Shown here one piece after another: positions 15,209-25,059 of a DNA stretch of 64,000 nt. Every line of letters starts with the position of its first letter. Positions within the stretch are counted from its first letter, which is position 1. Both the position numbers and the translations under genes were made by a program. The DNA is from Phenylobacterium sp. (lineage in GTDB: Bacteria > Pseudomonadota > Alphaproteobacteria > Caulobacterales > Caulobacteraceae): positions 24,649 through 88,648 of the forward strand of contig JAGNIV010000010.1 of assembly GCA_018001015.1 (NCBI GenBank), in the 5' to 3' direction. The notes beneath the pieces were generated by a model. That model searched no databases and was not told where the DNA came from. It saw only the letters and a program-made list of their open reading frames with translations.

Positions 15209-16021
15209 TTACGCCGCCGCCGCGGTGGCCGGCACGAGCACGGGCATTTTCCGATCGATGGCGGACCATGAGCGGATCTTGGCCCACTCCAGGATCTCCA
15301 GGCGACCGTCGCCATGCTCGACGAGGGCGGTGCAGCTCTCCACCCAGTCGCCGTCGTTGATGTAGGCGATCCCATCGATGTCGCGCATCTCGGCCTTGTG
15401 GATGTGGCCGCAGATCACGCCGTCCACCCCGCGCCGGCGAGCCTCATCGGCGACGGCGGCCTCGAAGTTCTCCACGAACTGCAGGGCGTTCTTGACCCGG
15501 GTCTTCAGGTAAGCCGACAGGCTCCAATAGCCGAAGCCCATGCGCCGCCGCGCGCGATTAAACAGGGTGTTGAGCGCGATCAGCGCCCGGTAGGCGTAGT
15601 CGCCCACGAAGGCCAGCCAGCGGGCATGTTGCACCACGCCGTCGAACTCATCGCCATGAGTCACCAGGAAGCGCTTGCCGTCGGCGGTTTCGTGGATCGC
15701 GTCCCGGGCCACCACGACCCCGCCGAAGTGGACGCCAATGAATTCCCGGGCCCCTTCATCATGGTTGCCGGGGACATAGGTCACGTTGACGCCCTTACGG
15801 GCCATGCGCAGGACCTTCTGAACCACGTCGTTATGACTCTGCGGCCAGTGCCAGCCCGAACGCAGCTTCCAGCCGTCGATGATGTCGCCCACCAGGAAAA
15901 GGTTGTCGCATTCGACGTGGCGGATGAAATCGAGCAGCAGTTCCGCCTGACACCCCCTGGTGCCCAGGTGAACGTCGGAAATGAACACGGTGCGATAACG
16001 CCGGATTCCGAAATCGGACAT
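15209..16021 (-). CDS. Metallophosphoesterase, UDP-2,3-diacylglucosamine diphosphatase-like
   Basis: A 270-residue calcineurin-like phosphoesterase with the full metal-ligand set: DVHLG, GDIIDGW, GNHD, THGDEFD and GHIH. The family includes LpxH of lipid A synthesis, though this subgroup is found next to glycosyltransferases in alphaproteobacteria. Start at 16021 (MSDFGIRRYR) is preferred over 16042 because an AAGAGG site lies about 7 bases before it. It is 47 bp upstream of the glycosyltransferase chimera on the same strand, so the two probably act on a shared glycolipid. Substrate unproven. Confidence 0.8.
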   Translation of the reverse strand: MSDFGIRRYRTVFISDVHLGTRGCQAELLLDFIRHVECDNLFLVGDIIDGWKLRSGWHWPQSHNDVVQKVLRMARKGVNVTYVPGNHDEGAREFIGVHFGGVVVARDAIHETADGKRFLVTHGDEFDGVVQHARWLAFVGDYAYRALIALNTLFNRARRRMGFGYWSLSAYLKTRVKNALQFVENFEAAVADEARRRGVDGVICGHIHKAEMRDIDGIAYINDGDWVESCTALVEHGDGRLEILEWAKIRSWSAIDRKMPVLVPATAAAA

Positions 16022-16172
16022 CAAGGGCCTCTTGGCGAGCAACCAACGCCTGCCGGTTAGGCTGATTGCATGTCATTCTCATGAAACTGATGGCGCCCCT
16101 TTCGAAGCAGGGCCTTTCGGGGTAAGGGATTCCTAGGCCGACCCTCCCCCGGTCACCCAAAATCAGGTCCCG

Positions 16173-16808
16173 ATGGACGCCCGTACCTATCCTGCGAAGG
16201 AGACGCCGAAGTCCCGGCGTACCCGAGCACGCATCCTCGACGCCGCCATGCGGTTGTTCGCCGACGTCGGCTATCACGCCGCCACCAACGCCATGATCGC
16301 GGATGCCGCGAACCTGACGCGCGGAGCGATGCTCTACCATTTCGCCAGCCGTGAAGAGTTGGTGGAGGCTGCGGTGACCTACATCGAGGTGGAGCGCGCC
16401 AGGCTCTTTGAGCAGGCGGCTTCGGCGCCCGCCGCCCCGGGAATCGACGCCTCCGAACACGCCATCGACGCCTACTGGGCCCTGCTGCACGAGGTGCCGT
16501 TCGTGGCCTTCGCCGAGCTGGAGACCGCCGCCCGCACCGAGCCGATGCTGCGGACCCGCCTCGCCGCCGCCCAGAGCGCCTTCGACCGCGCTCAGGTGGG
16601 CGACCGTTTCCTGGCGCTCGCCCAGGCCGGCGAGGACCCACGCTTCCAGACCAGCCGCGATCTGGGCCGCTTCCTGCTGGAGGGCCTGGCCAAGGGCGCG
16701 ATGACCTATGATGAGCCGGCTCGCAAGGAGCGGCTGCTGACTGTGGTCAAGCGGGCTGTGCGGGTCCTCAACCGCAAGGGTGACGTGCAGGAACTCTGGC
16801 CCGATTAG
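16173..16808 (+). CDS. TetR family transcriptional regulator
   Basis: A 211-residue regulator with a TetR helix-turn-helix at about residues 15-65 (RRTRARILDAAMRLF, NLTRGAMLYHFASREELVEA) and an all-helical ligand-binding half. It is divergent from the metallophosphoesterase, with about 150 bp between them. The ligand and target genes are unknown; the divergent lipid gene is the nearest candidate target. Confidence 0.85.
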   Translation: MDARTYPAKETPKSRRTRARILDAAMRLFADVGYHAATNAMIADAANLTRGAMLYHFASREELVEAAVTYIEVERARLFEQAASAPAAPGIDASEHAIDAYWALLHEVPFVAFAELETAARTEPMLRTRLAAAQSAFDRAQVGDRFLALAQAGEDPRFQTSRDLGRFLLEGLAKGAMTYDEPARKERLLTVVKRAVRVLNRKGDVQELWPD

Positions 16809-16817
16809 GCCGGAGAT

Positions 16818-16970
16818 CTAAAGGGTCGCCAGCAAACCCAGGAAGGCGATCGCCTTGATCGCGAGATACCAGAACACGGCGTTGAGGCTCAGAAAGCCCG
16901 CAACCAGGGCCATTCTGTAGAGACTCGGTCGACCCTTGCGGCCCATGGGGCCAAGGGAAGCTAAGGACAT
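16818..16970 (-). CDS. Small membrane protein
   Basis: A 50-residue protein with a basic N-terminus (GPMGRKGRPSLYR) and a C-terminal hydrophobic segment of about 30 residues (MALVAGFLSLNAVFWYLAIK and beyond). Start at 16970 gives an eight-base gap to a GGAGG site; ATG at 16976 is possible but too close to it. One transmembrane helix with an internal N-terminus is predicted. It is convergent with the TetR gene, ending 9 bp away. Function unknown. Confidence 0.55.
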   Translation of the reverse strand: MSLASLGPMGRKGRPSLYRMALVAGFLSLNAVFWYLAIKAIAFLGLLATL

Positions 16971-17101
16971 TCTCATTTCCTCCGCTGCTGCCGTTCGGTT
17001 CGGGGGGAGGCAGCTAAGCTTGAGCGTGGCACCGATTCTTCGTGAGTGAAACAGTGACGAAGTGTCACCCATCCAACGCGAGTTCCAAGCAAAAGGTTTC
17101 G

Positions 17102-18844
17102 TCAGGGTGGTGTGGCTTTCACCCAGGAATCGATGCGGCTTTCCAACAGGTCGAGGGGCAGGGGGCCCGCCAGCAGGACGGCGTCATGGAAGCGGCGGAT
17201 GTCGAATCGATCACCGAGTTCGGCCTGGGCGCGGGCCCTCAGTTGGACGACCTTCATCTCCCCGGTCTTGTAGGCCAGGGCCGGGCCCGGCCAGGACACG
17301 TAGCGGGCTAGTTCGACCTCGATATTGAGCGGTGAGAGCGCGGTGTTGTCAGTGAAGCAGCCGCGGGCCTGATCCAGGCTCCAGCCCCGCCAATGGATGC
17401 CAGTATCAGCCACCAGCCGGCAGGCGCGCCACATCTCGTAGGACAGCCGGCCGAACCGCTCATAGGGGTCCTGGTAGATGCCCATCTCGCCCCCCAGCTT
17501 CTCGGCATAGAGGCCCCAGCCCTCGGTGAAGGCGGTGACCCCGGCGTTGCGGCGGAAGGCGGGCACGCCCGGAAGCTCCTGTGACAGCGCGATCTGCAGG
17601 TGATGGCCGGGGACCGCCTCGTGCAGGGTGAGGGCTGGCAGTTCGTAAAGCGGCCGCTGGTCCAGCTTGGCGGTGTTGACCATGTAGCCGCCGGCCACGC
17701 CCTGGGACGGGCTGCCGGAGAAGTAGCGGCCGGTGGTGTAGTTGGCCTCAATGTCGGCGGGCACGGGCCGCACGCCATAGGTTAGGCGGGGCAGGGTGGC
17801 GAACCAGCCGGGCAGCTTGTCGTCGATCCGCTTGGCGATGCGCGAGGCCTTTTCCAGCAGGTCCTCCCGCGAGGTTGCGTAGAATCTGGGGTCGGACCGA
17901 AGCATGGCGAGGAAGGCTTTGAAGTCACCCTTGAAGCCGGTCTCTGCGCGAACCGTCTCCATCTCGGCGCGGATCCGCGTCACCTCGGCGAGACCTGCGG
18001 CATGAATGGCGTCGGGGGTCTGCGTGGTGGTCGTATGGTCGGAAACCAGCCAGCTGTAATAGCGCTCGCCGTCGGGCAGGCTGCGGGCCGCGAGGGACTT
18101 GCGGCTGGCCGGCAGGTATTCCGTCTCCAGGAAGGCCACGAAGTCGCGTTGCGCCGGGCGCACCTTGTCGGCCACGACCGCCAGCGCTTGGGCCCGCAGC
18201 GCCGCCTGACCTCCCACCGGGATCGAGGCCGGGAGGGTCTGGAGCGGGGTCAGCAGGACGTCGGTCTCCACCGGCGCGGCGACCATCTCCTTCGCGCGGG
18301 CCAGGACCTGGTCGTTGGTGGTGCGGGGCTGAGTGAAGCCCCACTTCACGCCGCGCCGGGCGTTGGCGATGTTGGCGGCATAATAGGCGGGGATGGCGTT
18401 CAGCCGGTCGATCCAGGCCCGCGCATCGGCGGCCGAGCGCACCGGCGTGGTGGCGGCCAGGTAGCCGAGGGTCGAATGGAAGCCGCCATCGGAGTTGAAC
18501 GGCATACGTGCCTCATCGAAGGCCAGGCTCCGGACCTGGCGATCCAGAGTCCAGGCCAGGAAGGCGCGGTTCAGGCGGGCGTCCTGCGACAGTCCGGCGT
18601 CGTCGATGGCCGCCAGCCGAGCCTGGAATGCCTTCAGGGCCTTGGTCCGCGCCGCGTCCGCGGCCGGCGTCACGTCGGGCAGGCGCGACAGGGCCGCGCG
18701 ATCGCCTTCGCCGCCGGCTGTGATCGGATCGTCAGCCAGGGCATAGGCCTCATACTCGGCCACCAGCCTGTCCAGCGGCATGTCGTCGGCTAGGGCAGGT
18801 CCTGCCAATAGCAGCATGGCGAGGGCGAGCAGCAGGCGGCGCAT
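17102..18844 (-). CDS. DUF885 family secreted metallopeptidase-like protein
   Basis: A 580-residue protein with a signal peptide (MRRLLLALAMLLLAGPALAD) and the DUF885 signature HEAVPGHHLQ, an HEXXXH-type zinc site, followed by FTEGWGLYAE, whose Glu is likely a further ligand. DUF885 proteins resemble M32/M2-like peptidases and are abundant in Caulobacterales. The frame extends upstream to 18937, but Met32 begins the signal peptide, so 18844 is used. It is divergent from the amino-acid permease. Peptide turnover in the periplasm is a reasonable inference. Confidence 0.8.
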   Translation of the reverse strand: MRRLLLALAMLLLAGPALADDMPLDRLVAEYEAYALADDPITAGGEGDRAALSRLPDVTPAADAARTKALKAFQARLAAIDDAGLSQDARLNRAFLAWTLDRQVRSLAFDEARMPFNSDGGFHSTLGYLAATTPVRSAADARAWIDRLNAIPAYYAANIANARRGVKWGFTQPRTTNDQVLARAKEMVAAPVETDVLLTPLQTLPASIPVGGQAALRAQALAVVADKVRPAQRDFVAFLETEYLPASRKSLAARSLPDGERYYSWLVSDHTTTTQTPDAIHAAGLAEVTRIRAEMETVRAETGFKGDFKAFLAMLRSDPRFYATSREDLLEKASRIAKRIDDKLPGWFATLPRLTYGVRPVPADIEANYTTGRYFSGSPSQGVAGGYMVNTAKLDQRPLYELPALTLHEAVPGHHLQIALSQELPGVPAFRRNAGVTAFTEGWGLYAEKLGGEMGIYQDPYERFGRLSYEMWRACRLVADTGIHWRGWSLDQARGCFTDNTALSPLNIEVELARYVSWPGPALAYKTGEMKVVQLRARAQAELGDRFDIRRFHDAVLLAGPLPLDLLESRIDSWVKATPP

Positions 18845-18963
18845 GGGGATCGTCCTTCCGACAGGCGGACAAGCTGGCGCCGGGGGCGACGCCTGCCAAG
18901 CCCTTGCCGCCCGCCCGCGATCCGCGTCATGGTCCAAGCGCTGTTCAGGTCAGGGAGACCCCC

Positions 18964-20367
18964 ATGAGCTTCCTCACGCGGCGCAAGCCCATCGCGCTGG
19001 AATTGCATCCGGACGACGGCCACCACAAGCTGAAGGCCACCCTGAGCTGGCCCCACCTGATGGCGCTGGGGATCGGGGCCATCATCGGCACCGGAATCTA
19101 CACCCTGACCGGCGTGGCGGCGGGCCTGGCCGGTCCGGCGGTGATCCTGTCCTTCGCGGTGGCCGGCGCCGTCTGCGCCTGCGCGGCACTCTGCTACGCC
19201 GAGATGGCCAGCCTCATGCCGCATGCGGGCAGCGCCTACGCCTATTCCTACACGACCCTGGGCGAGGGCGTGGCCTGGGTGATCGGCTGGAGCCTGATCC
19301 TGGAATACACCCTGGTGTGCAGCGCGGTCTCGGTGGGCTGGTCCGGCTATGCGGCGGGCCTCATCCAGCAGGCGAACTGGCCCATTCCACCGGCGCTGCT
19401 CGCCGGTCCGGAGGTCGGCGGACTGGTCAATCTGCCGGCGGTCTTCATCACGCTGGTGGTCACCGCCATGCTGCTGGTGGGCACCCGCGAGAGCGCCACG
19501 GTCAACTTCATCCTGGTCTGCGTGAAGCTGGTCGCGCTCGCCGCCTTCGTGGCCCTGACCCTGCCGCACTTCGACGCCGGCCACTTCACCCCTTTCGCCC
19601 CCTTCGGCTACGGAGGCGAGGAGATCGACGGCAAGAAGTACGGGGTGATGGGGGCCGCGGCGATCATCTTCTTCGCCTTCTACGGTTTCGACGCCATCTC
19701 GACCGCGGCGGAGGAAGCCAAGAACCCGGCCCGCGATCTCACCATCGGCATCGTCGGCTCCATGCTGATCTGCACCCTGATCTACATGGTGGTGGCCGCC
19801 GCCGCCCTGGGCGCATCACCCTATGAGGCCTTCTCCAAGGACCCCGCGCCCCTGGCCTTTGTCCTGAGGGAGATCGGCCAAGGTCAGGCGGCGGCCTGGG
19901 TGGCCGGCGCAGCGGTGATCGCCATGCCCACGGTGATCATGGTCTTCATGTTCGGTCAGAGCCGGGTGTTCTTCGCCATGGCCCGCGACGGCCTGCTGCC
20001 CCGCTGGCTGGCGAAGGTCACCCCGCGCGGAGTGCCCAACCGTGTCACCATCCTGACCGGTGTGATCGCCGCGGTGATCGCGGGCGTCATGCCGCTGTCG
20101 GAGATCGCGTCCCTGGCCAATGCCGGGACGCTGGCGGCCTTCATCGCCACCAGCATCGCGGTCCTGGCCTTGCGCCGTTCGGCGCCGGCCCTGGCGCGGA
20201 CCTTCAAGACGCCGCTGGTCTGGCTGATCGGCCCGGCGGGCGTGCTGGGCTGCGTCTACCTGTTCACCAGCCTGTCGGCCAAGACGATGGTCTTCTTCGC
20301 CGTCTGGAACATGATCGGCGTCCTGGTCTACCTACTGTACGGCCGGGTGAAGAGCCGTCTGGCCTGA
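18964..20367 (+). CDS. APC family amino acid permease
   Basis: A 467-residue transporter with about 12 hydrophobic segments. The first helix carries GIGAIIGTGIYTLTG, the unwound substrate-binding glycine motif of cationic amino-acid/polyamine-type APC carriers; ATTP-like and FFAFYGFDAISTAAEEAKNP sequences match the YfnA/CAT group. It imports an amino acid across the inner membrane with protons. A GGGAGA site precedes the ATG at 18964. The neighbouring secreted DUF885 protein could release the substrates it takes up; this is inference. Confidence 0.85.
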   Translation: MSFLTRRKPIALELHPDDGHHKLKATLSWPHLMALGIGAIIGTGIYTLTGVAAGLAGPAVILSFAVAGAVCACAALCYAEMASLMPHAGSAYAYSYTTLGEGVAWVIGWSLILEYTLVCSAVSVGWSGYAAGLIQQANWPIPPALLAGPEVGGLVNLPAVFITLVVTAMLLVGTRESATVNFILVCVKLVALAAFVALTLPHFDAGHFTPFAPFGYGGEEIDGKKYGVMGAAAIIFFAFYGFDAISTAAEEAKNPARDLTIGIVGSMLICTLIYMVVAAAALGASPYEAFSKDPAPLAFVLREIGQGQAAAWVAGAAVIAMPTVIMVFMFGQSRVFFAMARDGLLPRWLAKVTPRGVPNRVTILTGVIAAVIAGVMPLSEIASLANAGTLAAFIATSIAVLALRRSAPALARTFKTPLVWLIGPAGVLGCVYLFTSLSAKTMVFFAVWNMIGVLVYLLYGRVKSRLA

Positions 20368-20370
20368 CGG

Positions 20371-21267
20371 CTACTCGGCCGGCTCGTCGAAGCCCTGCGG
20401 CCGGTCGGCGAGTTGGCGCAGGTACTGACCGTATTCGCTCTTGGCCAGACGGTCGGCGAGCTTCAGGAGCTGGGCGCGGTCGATCCAACCCTGGTGGAAG
20501 GCGATCTCCTCCAGGCAGCCGATGCGCAGGCCCTGCCGCTGCTCGAAGGTGCGGATCAGTTCGCCGGCCTGGATCAGACTGTCGTGGGTGCCGGCGTCTT
20601 CCCAGGCGAAGCCCCGCCCCAGCAACTCGACGTGCAGATCGCCCTCGTCGAGATAGATCTGGTTCAGGGCGGTGATCTCCAGCTCGCCCCGCGCCGACCG
20701 CTCCAGGGTCTTGGCGAAGGTCGAGGCGCGCCCGTCATAGAAGTAGAGGCCGGTCACCGCGTAGTTGGACTTCGGGTTCGCGGGTTTCTCCTCGATCCCC
20801 AGGGCCCGGCCGTCCGCGCCGAGCTCCACGACGCCATAGCGTTCGGGATCCTGCACCGTGTAGCCGAAGACCGTGGCGCCCTGCGTGCGGGCGTCGGCCG
20901 AGCGCAGCATCTGGCTGAAGTTCTGACCAAAGAAGATGTTGTCGCCGAGGATCATCACGCTGGGCTCGCCGCCCACGAAGTCCTCGCCCAGGATATAGGC
21001 CTCGGCCAGGCCGCCCGGCGTCGGCTGGACGACGTATTCGAACCGCACGCCGAGCTGGGAGCCATCGCCCAGCAGGCGCTGGAAGCCCGCCTGATCCTCG
21101 GGCGTGGTGATGATCAAAATCTCGCGTACCCCAGCCAGCAGCAGGACCGACAGCGGATAGTAGATCATCGGCTTGTCATAGACCGGCAGCAGCTGCTTGG
21201 AGACCGCCAGGGTCAGCGGGTGCAGGCGCGTGCCCGAGCCGCCCGCCAGGATTATGCCGCGTCTCAT
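20371..21267 (-). CDS. rfbA: Glucose-1-phosphate thymidylyltransferase
   Basis: A 298-residue nucleotidyltransferase. The N-terminus [19 protein letters not shown] is the dTTP-binding signature, followed by KPMIYYPLS and GDNIFFGQ, all characteristic of RmlA. It makes dTDP-glucose from dTTP and glucose 1-phosphate, the first step of dTDP-L-rhamnose synthesis. It is the last gene of rfbB-rfbD-rfbA and overlaps rfbD by 4 bp (ATGA). Start at 21267 is set by the conserved N-terminus. Confidence 0.93.
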   Translation of the reverse strand: MRRGIILAGGSGTRLHPLTLAVSKQLLPVYDKPMIYYPLSVLLLAGVREILIITTPEDQAGFQRLLGDGSQLGVRFEYVVQPTPGGLAEAYILGEDFVGGEPSVMILGDNIFFGQNFSQMLRSADARTQGATVFGYTVQDPERYGVVELGADGRALGIEEKPANPKSNYAVTGLYFYDGRASTFAKTLERSARGELEITALNQIYLDEGDLHVELLGRGFAWEDAGTHDSLIQAGELIRTFEQRQGLRIGCLEEIAFHQGWIDRAQLLKLADRLAKSEYGQYLRQLADRPQGFDEPAE

Positions 21268-22163
21268 GCGTTCACCGAGGCTGTATTCAGGTCTTCGATA
21301 GTGTCCTCCAGCGCCTCGCGCCACGGCCGCAGGGTCAGACCAAAGACGCCCCGGAGCTTCACCGTGTCCAGTTCGCAATTCAATGCCCGCCGCGCCGGGG
21401 TCGGGAAGGCGCTGGTGGGCACGGGCTGCATGGGCGGCAGGGGTTGGCCGGGGCGGGCCAGTTGAAAGATCGCCTGGGCCATCTCGAAACGGGTGGCCAC
21501 CCCGTCATTGACCAGGTGCAGCAGGCCCCACTCCGGCGCGCCGGCCGGCAGGCGCGACAGGCGCTGCGCCTGGCTGAGCATGAAGCCGGCCACGTCGCCG
21601 CTGGCCGTGGGCCGGGCGCGTTGATCGTCCACCACCTTCAGCAGCGGCTGGGTGTCCGCCAGCTGCAGCATCATCTGCAGGAAGTTCTGCCCGAAGGCCG
21701 AGAACAGCCAGGAAACCCTCGCCACTAGGACCCGGTCGCAGTGCTCCAGCACAGCCTGCTCGCCCGCCAGCTTGGAGGCGCCGTAGACGTGCAGGGGATT
21801 GGTGGCATCCGTCTCGACGTAAGGCCCGGTCTTCTCGCCGTCGAACACCATGTCGGTGGAGATGTGGATCAGCGGCACGCCGCGGGCCTGGCAGGCCCGG
21901 GCCATGGCCGCGGGGCCCCTGGCGTTCACGGCATGGGCGAGGTCGGGCTCGCTCTGCGCCTTGTCCACGGCGGCGTAGGCCGTCGCGTTGAACACCAGGT
22001 CGATGTCCGGGGTCTCGCCGATGGCGCGGGCCACGGCTTCGGCGTCGGTGACATCGACCTCGGCGCGCGACAACGCCTTGATCGTCACCCCGCCGCTTGA
22101 GCGGAGCAGCATCTCACGGGCCAGTTGCCCGGTGGCGCCGAACTGCAGGATCGTGGTGGTCAT
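21264..22163 (-). CDS. rfbD: dTDP-4-dehydrorhamnose reductase
   Basis: A 299-residue short-chain dehydrogenase with an N-terminal GATGQLA nucleotide-binding loop, [10 protein letters not shown] and the catalytic YGASKLAGE (Tyr and Lys). It performs the last, NAD(P)H-dependent step of dTDP-L-rhamnose synthesis. It overlaps rfbB upstream and rfbA downstream by 4 bp each, showing tight coupling. The epimerase gene rfbC, needed between RfbB and RfbD, is not in this window. Confidence 0.93.
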   Translation of the reverse strand: MTTTILQFGATGQLAREMLLRSSGGVTIKALSRAEVDVTDAEAVARAIGETPDIDLVFNATAYAAVDKAQSEPDLAHAVNARGPAAMARACQARGVPLIHISTDMVFDGEKTGPYVETDATNPLHVYGASKLAGEQAVLEHCDRVLVARVSWLFSAFGQNFLQMMLQLADTQPLLKVVDDQRARPTASGDVAGFMLSQAQRLSRLPAGAPEWGLLHLVNDGVATRFEMAQAIFQLARPGQPLPPMQPVPTSAFPTPARRALNCELDTVKLRGVFGLTLRPWREALEDTIEDLNTASVNA

Positions 22164-23209
22164 GCCTTGGCGAGACCCAGGCGCTCGGATTCAAAGCCGC
22201 GCTCGCGGATGGCTTCCCACCAGGCGCGGTTCTCGACGTACCAGCGCACGGTGTCCTCCAGGCCGGCGGCCAGATCGGTGCGCGGCGCCCAGCCCAGTTC
22301 ATTGGCGAGCTTGGAAGCGTCGATGGAGTAGCGGAAGTCGTGGCCCGGTCGGTCAGCGACAAAGCTGATCCGCTCGGCATGGGGCACATTGGCCGGGGCC
22401 AGCCTGTCCAGGTGCGCGCAGAGGATCTTGATGATCTCGAGATTGCGCAGGTTCGAGTCGCCGCCCACGCAATAGGTCTCTCCCAGCCGGCCCTTCTGCA
22501 GCACGGTCAGCAGGGCGTCGGCATGGTCGTCCACGTGCAGCCAGTCGCGCACCTGGCGGCCGTCGCCATAGACCGGGATCGTCTTGCCCTCCATGGCGCG
22601 CAGCACCACGGTGGGAATCAGCTTTTCGGGAAACTGGAACGGGCCGTAGTTGTTGGCGCAGTTAGTGATCACCACCGGCAGGCCGAAGGTCCGGTTCCAG
22701 GCGCGCACCAGATGGTCGGCGCCGGCCTTGCTGGCCGAATAGGGCGAATTGGGATCGTAGGGGGTTTCTTCGGTGAAGCTGCCGCTCTCGCCCAGCGCCC
22801 CGAACACCTCGTCGGTGGAGACATGGTGGAAGCGGAACGCCGCTTTCCTGTCGGGAGCCAGGCCCAGCCAGTAGGCGCGCGCGGCCTCCAGCAGGACGGC
22901 GGTCCCCATGACGTTGGTGCGAACGAAGTCCAGCGGACCGTCGATGGCGCGGTCGTTGTGGCTCTCGGCGGCCAGGTGCATCACCGCGTCGGGCTGATGC
23001 CGGGCGAAGATCGCCTTCACCGCCGGAGCGTCACAGATGTCGGCCTCTTCGAAGGCATAGAGCGGCGAGGCCGAGACCTCGGCGACATTCTCCAGATTGG
23101 CCGAGTAGGCCAGGACGTCGAGGTTGACCACCTCATGGCCGTCCGCCACGGCCCGTCTCACGACCGCCGACCCGATGAACCCGGCGCCGCCCGTAACAAG
23201 GATTTTCAT
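22160..23209 (-). CDS. rfbB: dTDP-glucose 4,6-dehydratase
   Basis: A 349-residue extended SDR enzyme. [20 protein letters not shown] is the NAD loop, [15 protein letters not shown] and [10 protein letters not shown] follow, and [10 protein letters not shown] holds the catalytic Tyr and Lys. It dehydrates dTDP-glucose to the 4-keto-6-deoxy intermediate. Start at 23209 is set by homology; the upstream SD is weak. First gene of the rfbBDA operon, divergent from the MATE exporter. Confidence 0.93.
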   Translation of the reverse strand: MKILVTGGAGFIGSAVVRRAVADGHEVVNLDVLAYSANLENVAEVSASPLYAFEEADICDAPAVKAIFARHQPDAVMHLAAESHNDRAIDGPLDFVRTNVMGTAVLLEAARAYWLGLAPDRKAAFRFHHVSTDEVFGALGESGSFTEETPYDPNSPYSASKAGADHLVRAWNRTFGLPVVITNCANNYGPFQFPEKLIPTVVLRAMEGKTIPVYGDGRQVRDWLHVDDHADALLTVLQKGRLGETYCVGGDSNLRNLEIIKILCAHLDRLAPANVPHAERISFVADRPGHDFRYSIDASKLANELGWAPRTDLAAGLEDTVRWYVENRAWWEAIRERGFESERLGLAKA

Positions 23210-23378
23210 GGAGTCTTTCGTAAGCGATGGCGGCGGTCTTGCCACGTCAATTCCCGCAGGGATTGCCTCTAACAGGAGATCGCGCTCGGCTCAATTCGTG
23301 TGGCGCGTGGCGCTTTTTCGTACGGGCCGCGCTTGAGGCGTCCGGATGGGGCGCCTACAGTCGCTTCAACTCGCTCCT

Positions 23379-23420
23379 CGCATTTTCGGGGAACACGCCG
23401 CGCCTCCGCATTTTCGGGGA
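23379..23420 (+). repeat. 14-bp direct repeat upstream of the MATE gene
   Basis: CGCATTTTCGGGGA occurs at 23379-23392 and again at 23407-23420, with starts 28 bp apart, just ahead of the exporter's ATG. It may be a regulator site or a chance duplication in a non-coding stretch. Confidence 0.45.
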
Positions 23421-23457
23421 CCAGTCGAAGGCGGGTGGCGCGCGTCGCGCCTTGGGG

Positions 23458-25047
23458 ATGGCTGTGGTTTCGAGTTCAGACGATGGGGTGGTTGCGGCCC
23501 CCGACGCAGGGCCCAGGCCCAGCTTTCCGCCTGGCGGGCCTCGTGGTCCCGGCGGCCCGGGCGGGCGCTTCGGCGGCAAGGACCTGACCACCGGCCCCAT
23601 CGGCCCAACCCTGATCGCCTTCGCCCTGCCGGTGATGGGCTCCAATATCCTGCAGTCCCTGAACGGCACGGCCAACGCCATCTGGGTCAGCCACGTCCTG
23701 GGGGAGGCGGCCCTGACCGCCACCTCCAACGCCAACATCATCTTCTTCCTGATGCTGGGGGCGGCCTTCGGGGTCAGCATGTCGGCCAACCTGTTGATCG
23801 GCCAGTCGGTCGGCGCCGGCGACCTGCCGATGGTCAAGCGTGTGATCGGCACCGCCGTCACCTTCTTCCTCGTGCTGTCGATCGGTGTGGGGGTGAGCGG
23901 CTACGTCTTCACCCCAGCCATCCTCCGCGCCATGGGCACGCCTGCGGACGCCGTCCAAGACGCGATCACCTATCTGCGGGTGATCTTCCTGGCCATGCCG
24001 TTCATGTACTTCTTCTCCTTCGTCATGATGGCGCAGCGCGGGGCGGGCGACAGCCGCACGCCCTTCTATTTCTCGCTGCTCGCGGTCGGGATGGACGTCA
24101 TCCTCAACCCCATCCTGATCACCGGCTTCGGACCCGCGCCCCGCATGGGGATCGCCGGCTCGGCCATGGCCACCCTCACCAGCCAGACCATCACCCTGGG
24201 GATTATCCTGGTCTATCTCTACCGGACCAACTCGGTGCTGGTGCTGCGCCGCGACGAGTGGAGGCTGCTCAAGCCCGAATGGGAGATCCTCAAGACCATC
24301 GTGGTCAAGGGCATGCCCATGGCTTTCCAGATGCTGGTGATCTCCGGCTCCGCGGTGCTGATGATCACCATGGTCAACACCTATGGGTCGCACACTGCGG
24401 CGGCCTACGGGGCGGCGACCCAGCTCTGGACCTATGTGCAGATGCCGGCCATGGCCCTGGGCGCTGCGGTCTCATCCATGGCCGCCCAGAACGTGGGCGC
24501 GGGCAGGATGGATCGGGTGGACAAGATCGCCGGGATCGGTTCGCTCTACGCAGCCCTGCTCAGCGCCGGGCCGGTGGTGGTGATCTACCTGATCGAGCCG
24601 GTCATCCTGCACCTGTTCCTCCCGATGGGCAGCCCGTCCCACCCCATCGCCATGCGCATCAACATGTTCGCCCTCTGGGGTTTCATTCCCTTCGGCGTGT
24701 CGTTCGTGCTGTCTGGGATCGTGCGGGCCACGGGCTCGGTCTGGCCGCCCCTGTTCGCCATGATCATCTCGATGTGGATCGTCCGGGTGCCCTTCGCCCA
24801 CCTTTTGATGCCCTATATCGGCGCGGACGCCATCTGGTGGAGCTTCCCCATGGGCAGCATCACCTCCTGCATCCTGGCCGCGTCCTGGTATCGATGGGGC
24901 CCATGGCGCAACGCCCGCCTGATGAAGTTCAGCCCGCATGGGGACGCACCCTCCACCGGCCTCAGCCCGCCCGGCGGGCTGGAGGAGAGCGAGGCCTCTG
25001 AAGCCGTGGCCGAGGGCGGCCAGCCCTTGGCGTCCTCGAAGGCTTAG
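23458..25047 (+). CDS. MATE family efflux transporter
   Basis: A 529-residue transporter with 12 hydrophobic segments and the two-half MATE layout (PTLIAFALPVMGSNILQSL in the first half, VKGMPMAFQMLVISGSAVLM starting the second). MATE proteins export drugs or metabolites using Na+ or H+. It is longer than the usual 440-480 residues owing to a Gly/Pro-rich N-terminal extension (PPGGPRGPGGPGGRFGGK) and an acidic C-terminal tail of about 50 residues. The start is uncertain: no clear ribosome-binding site precedes 23458, and the frame is open further upstream. Confidence 0.85.
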   Translation: MAVVSSSDDGVVAAPDAGPRPSFPPGGPRGPGGPGGRFGGKDLTTGPIGPTLIAFALPVMGSNILQSLNGTANAIWVSHVLGEAALTATSNANIIFFLMLGAAFGVSMSANLLIGQSVGAGDLPMVKRVIGTAVTFFLVLSIGVGVSGYVFTPAILRAMGTPADAVQDAITYLRVIFLAMPFMYFFSFVMMAQRGAGDSRTPFYFSLLAVGMDVILNPILITGFGPAPRMGIAGSAMATLTSQTITLGIILVYLYRTNSVLVLRRDEWRLLKPEWEILKTIVVKGMPMAFQMLVISGSAVLMITMVNTYGSHTAAAYGAATQLWTYVQMPAMALGAAVSSMAAQNVGAGRMDRVDKIAGIGSLYAALLSAGPVVVIYLIEPVILHLFLPMGSPSHPIAMRINMFALWGFIPFGVSFVLSGIVRATGSVWPPLFAMIISMWIVRVPFAHLLMPYIGADAIWWSFPMGSITSCILAASWYRWGPWRNARLMKFSPHGDAPSTGLSPPGGLEESEASEAVAEGGQPLASSKA

Positions 25048-25059
25048 GCTTGAAGCCCT

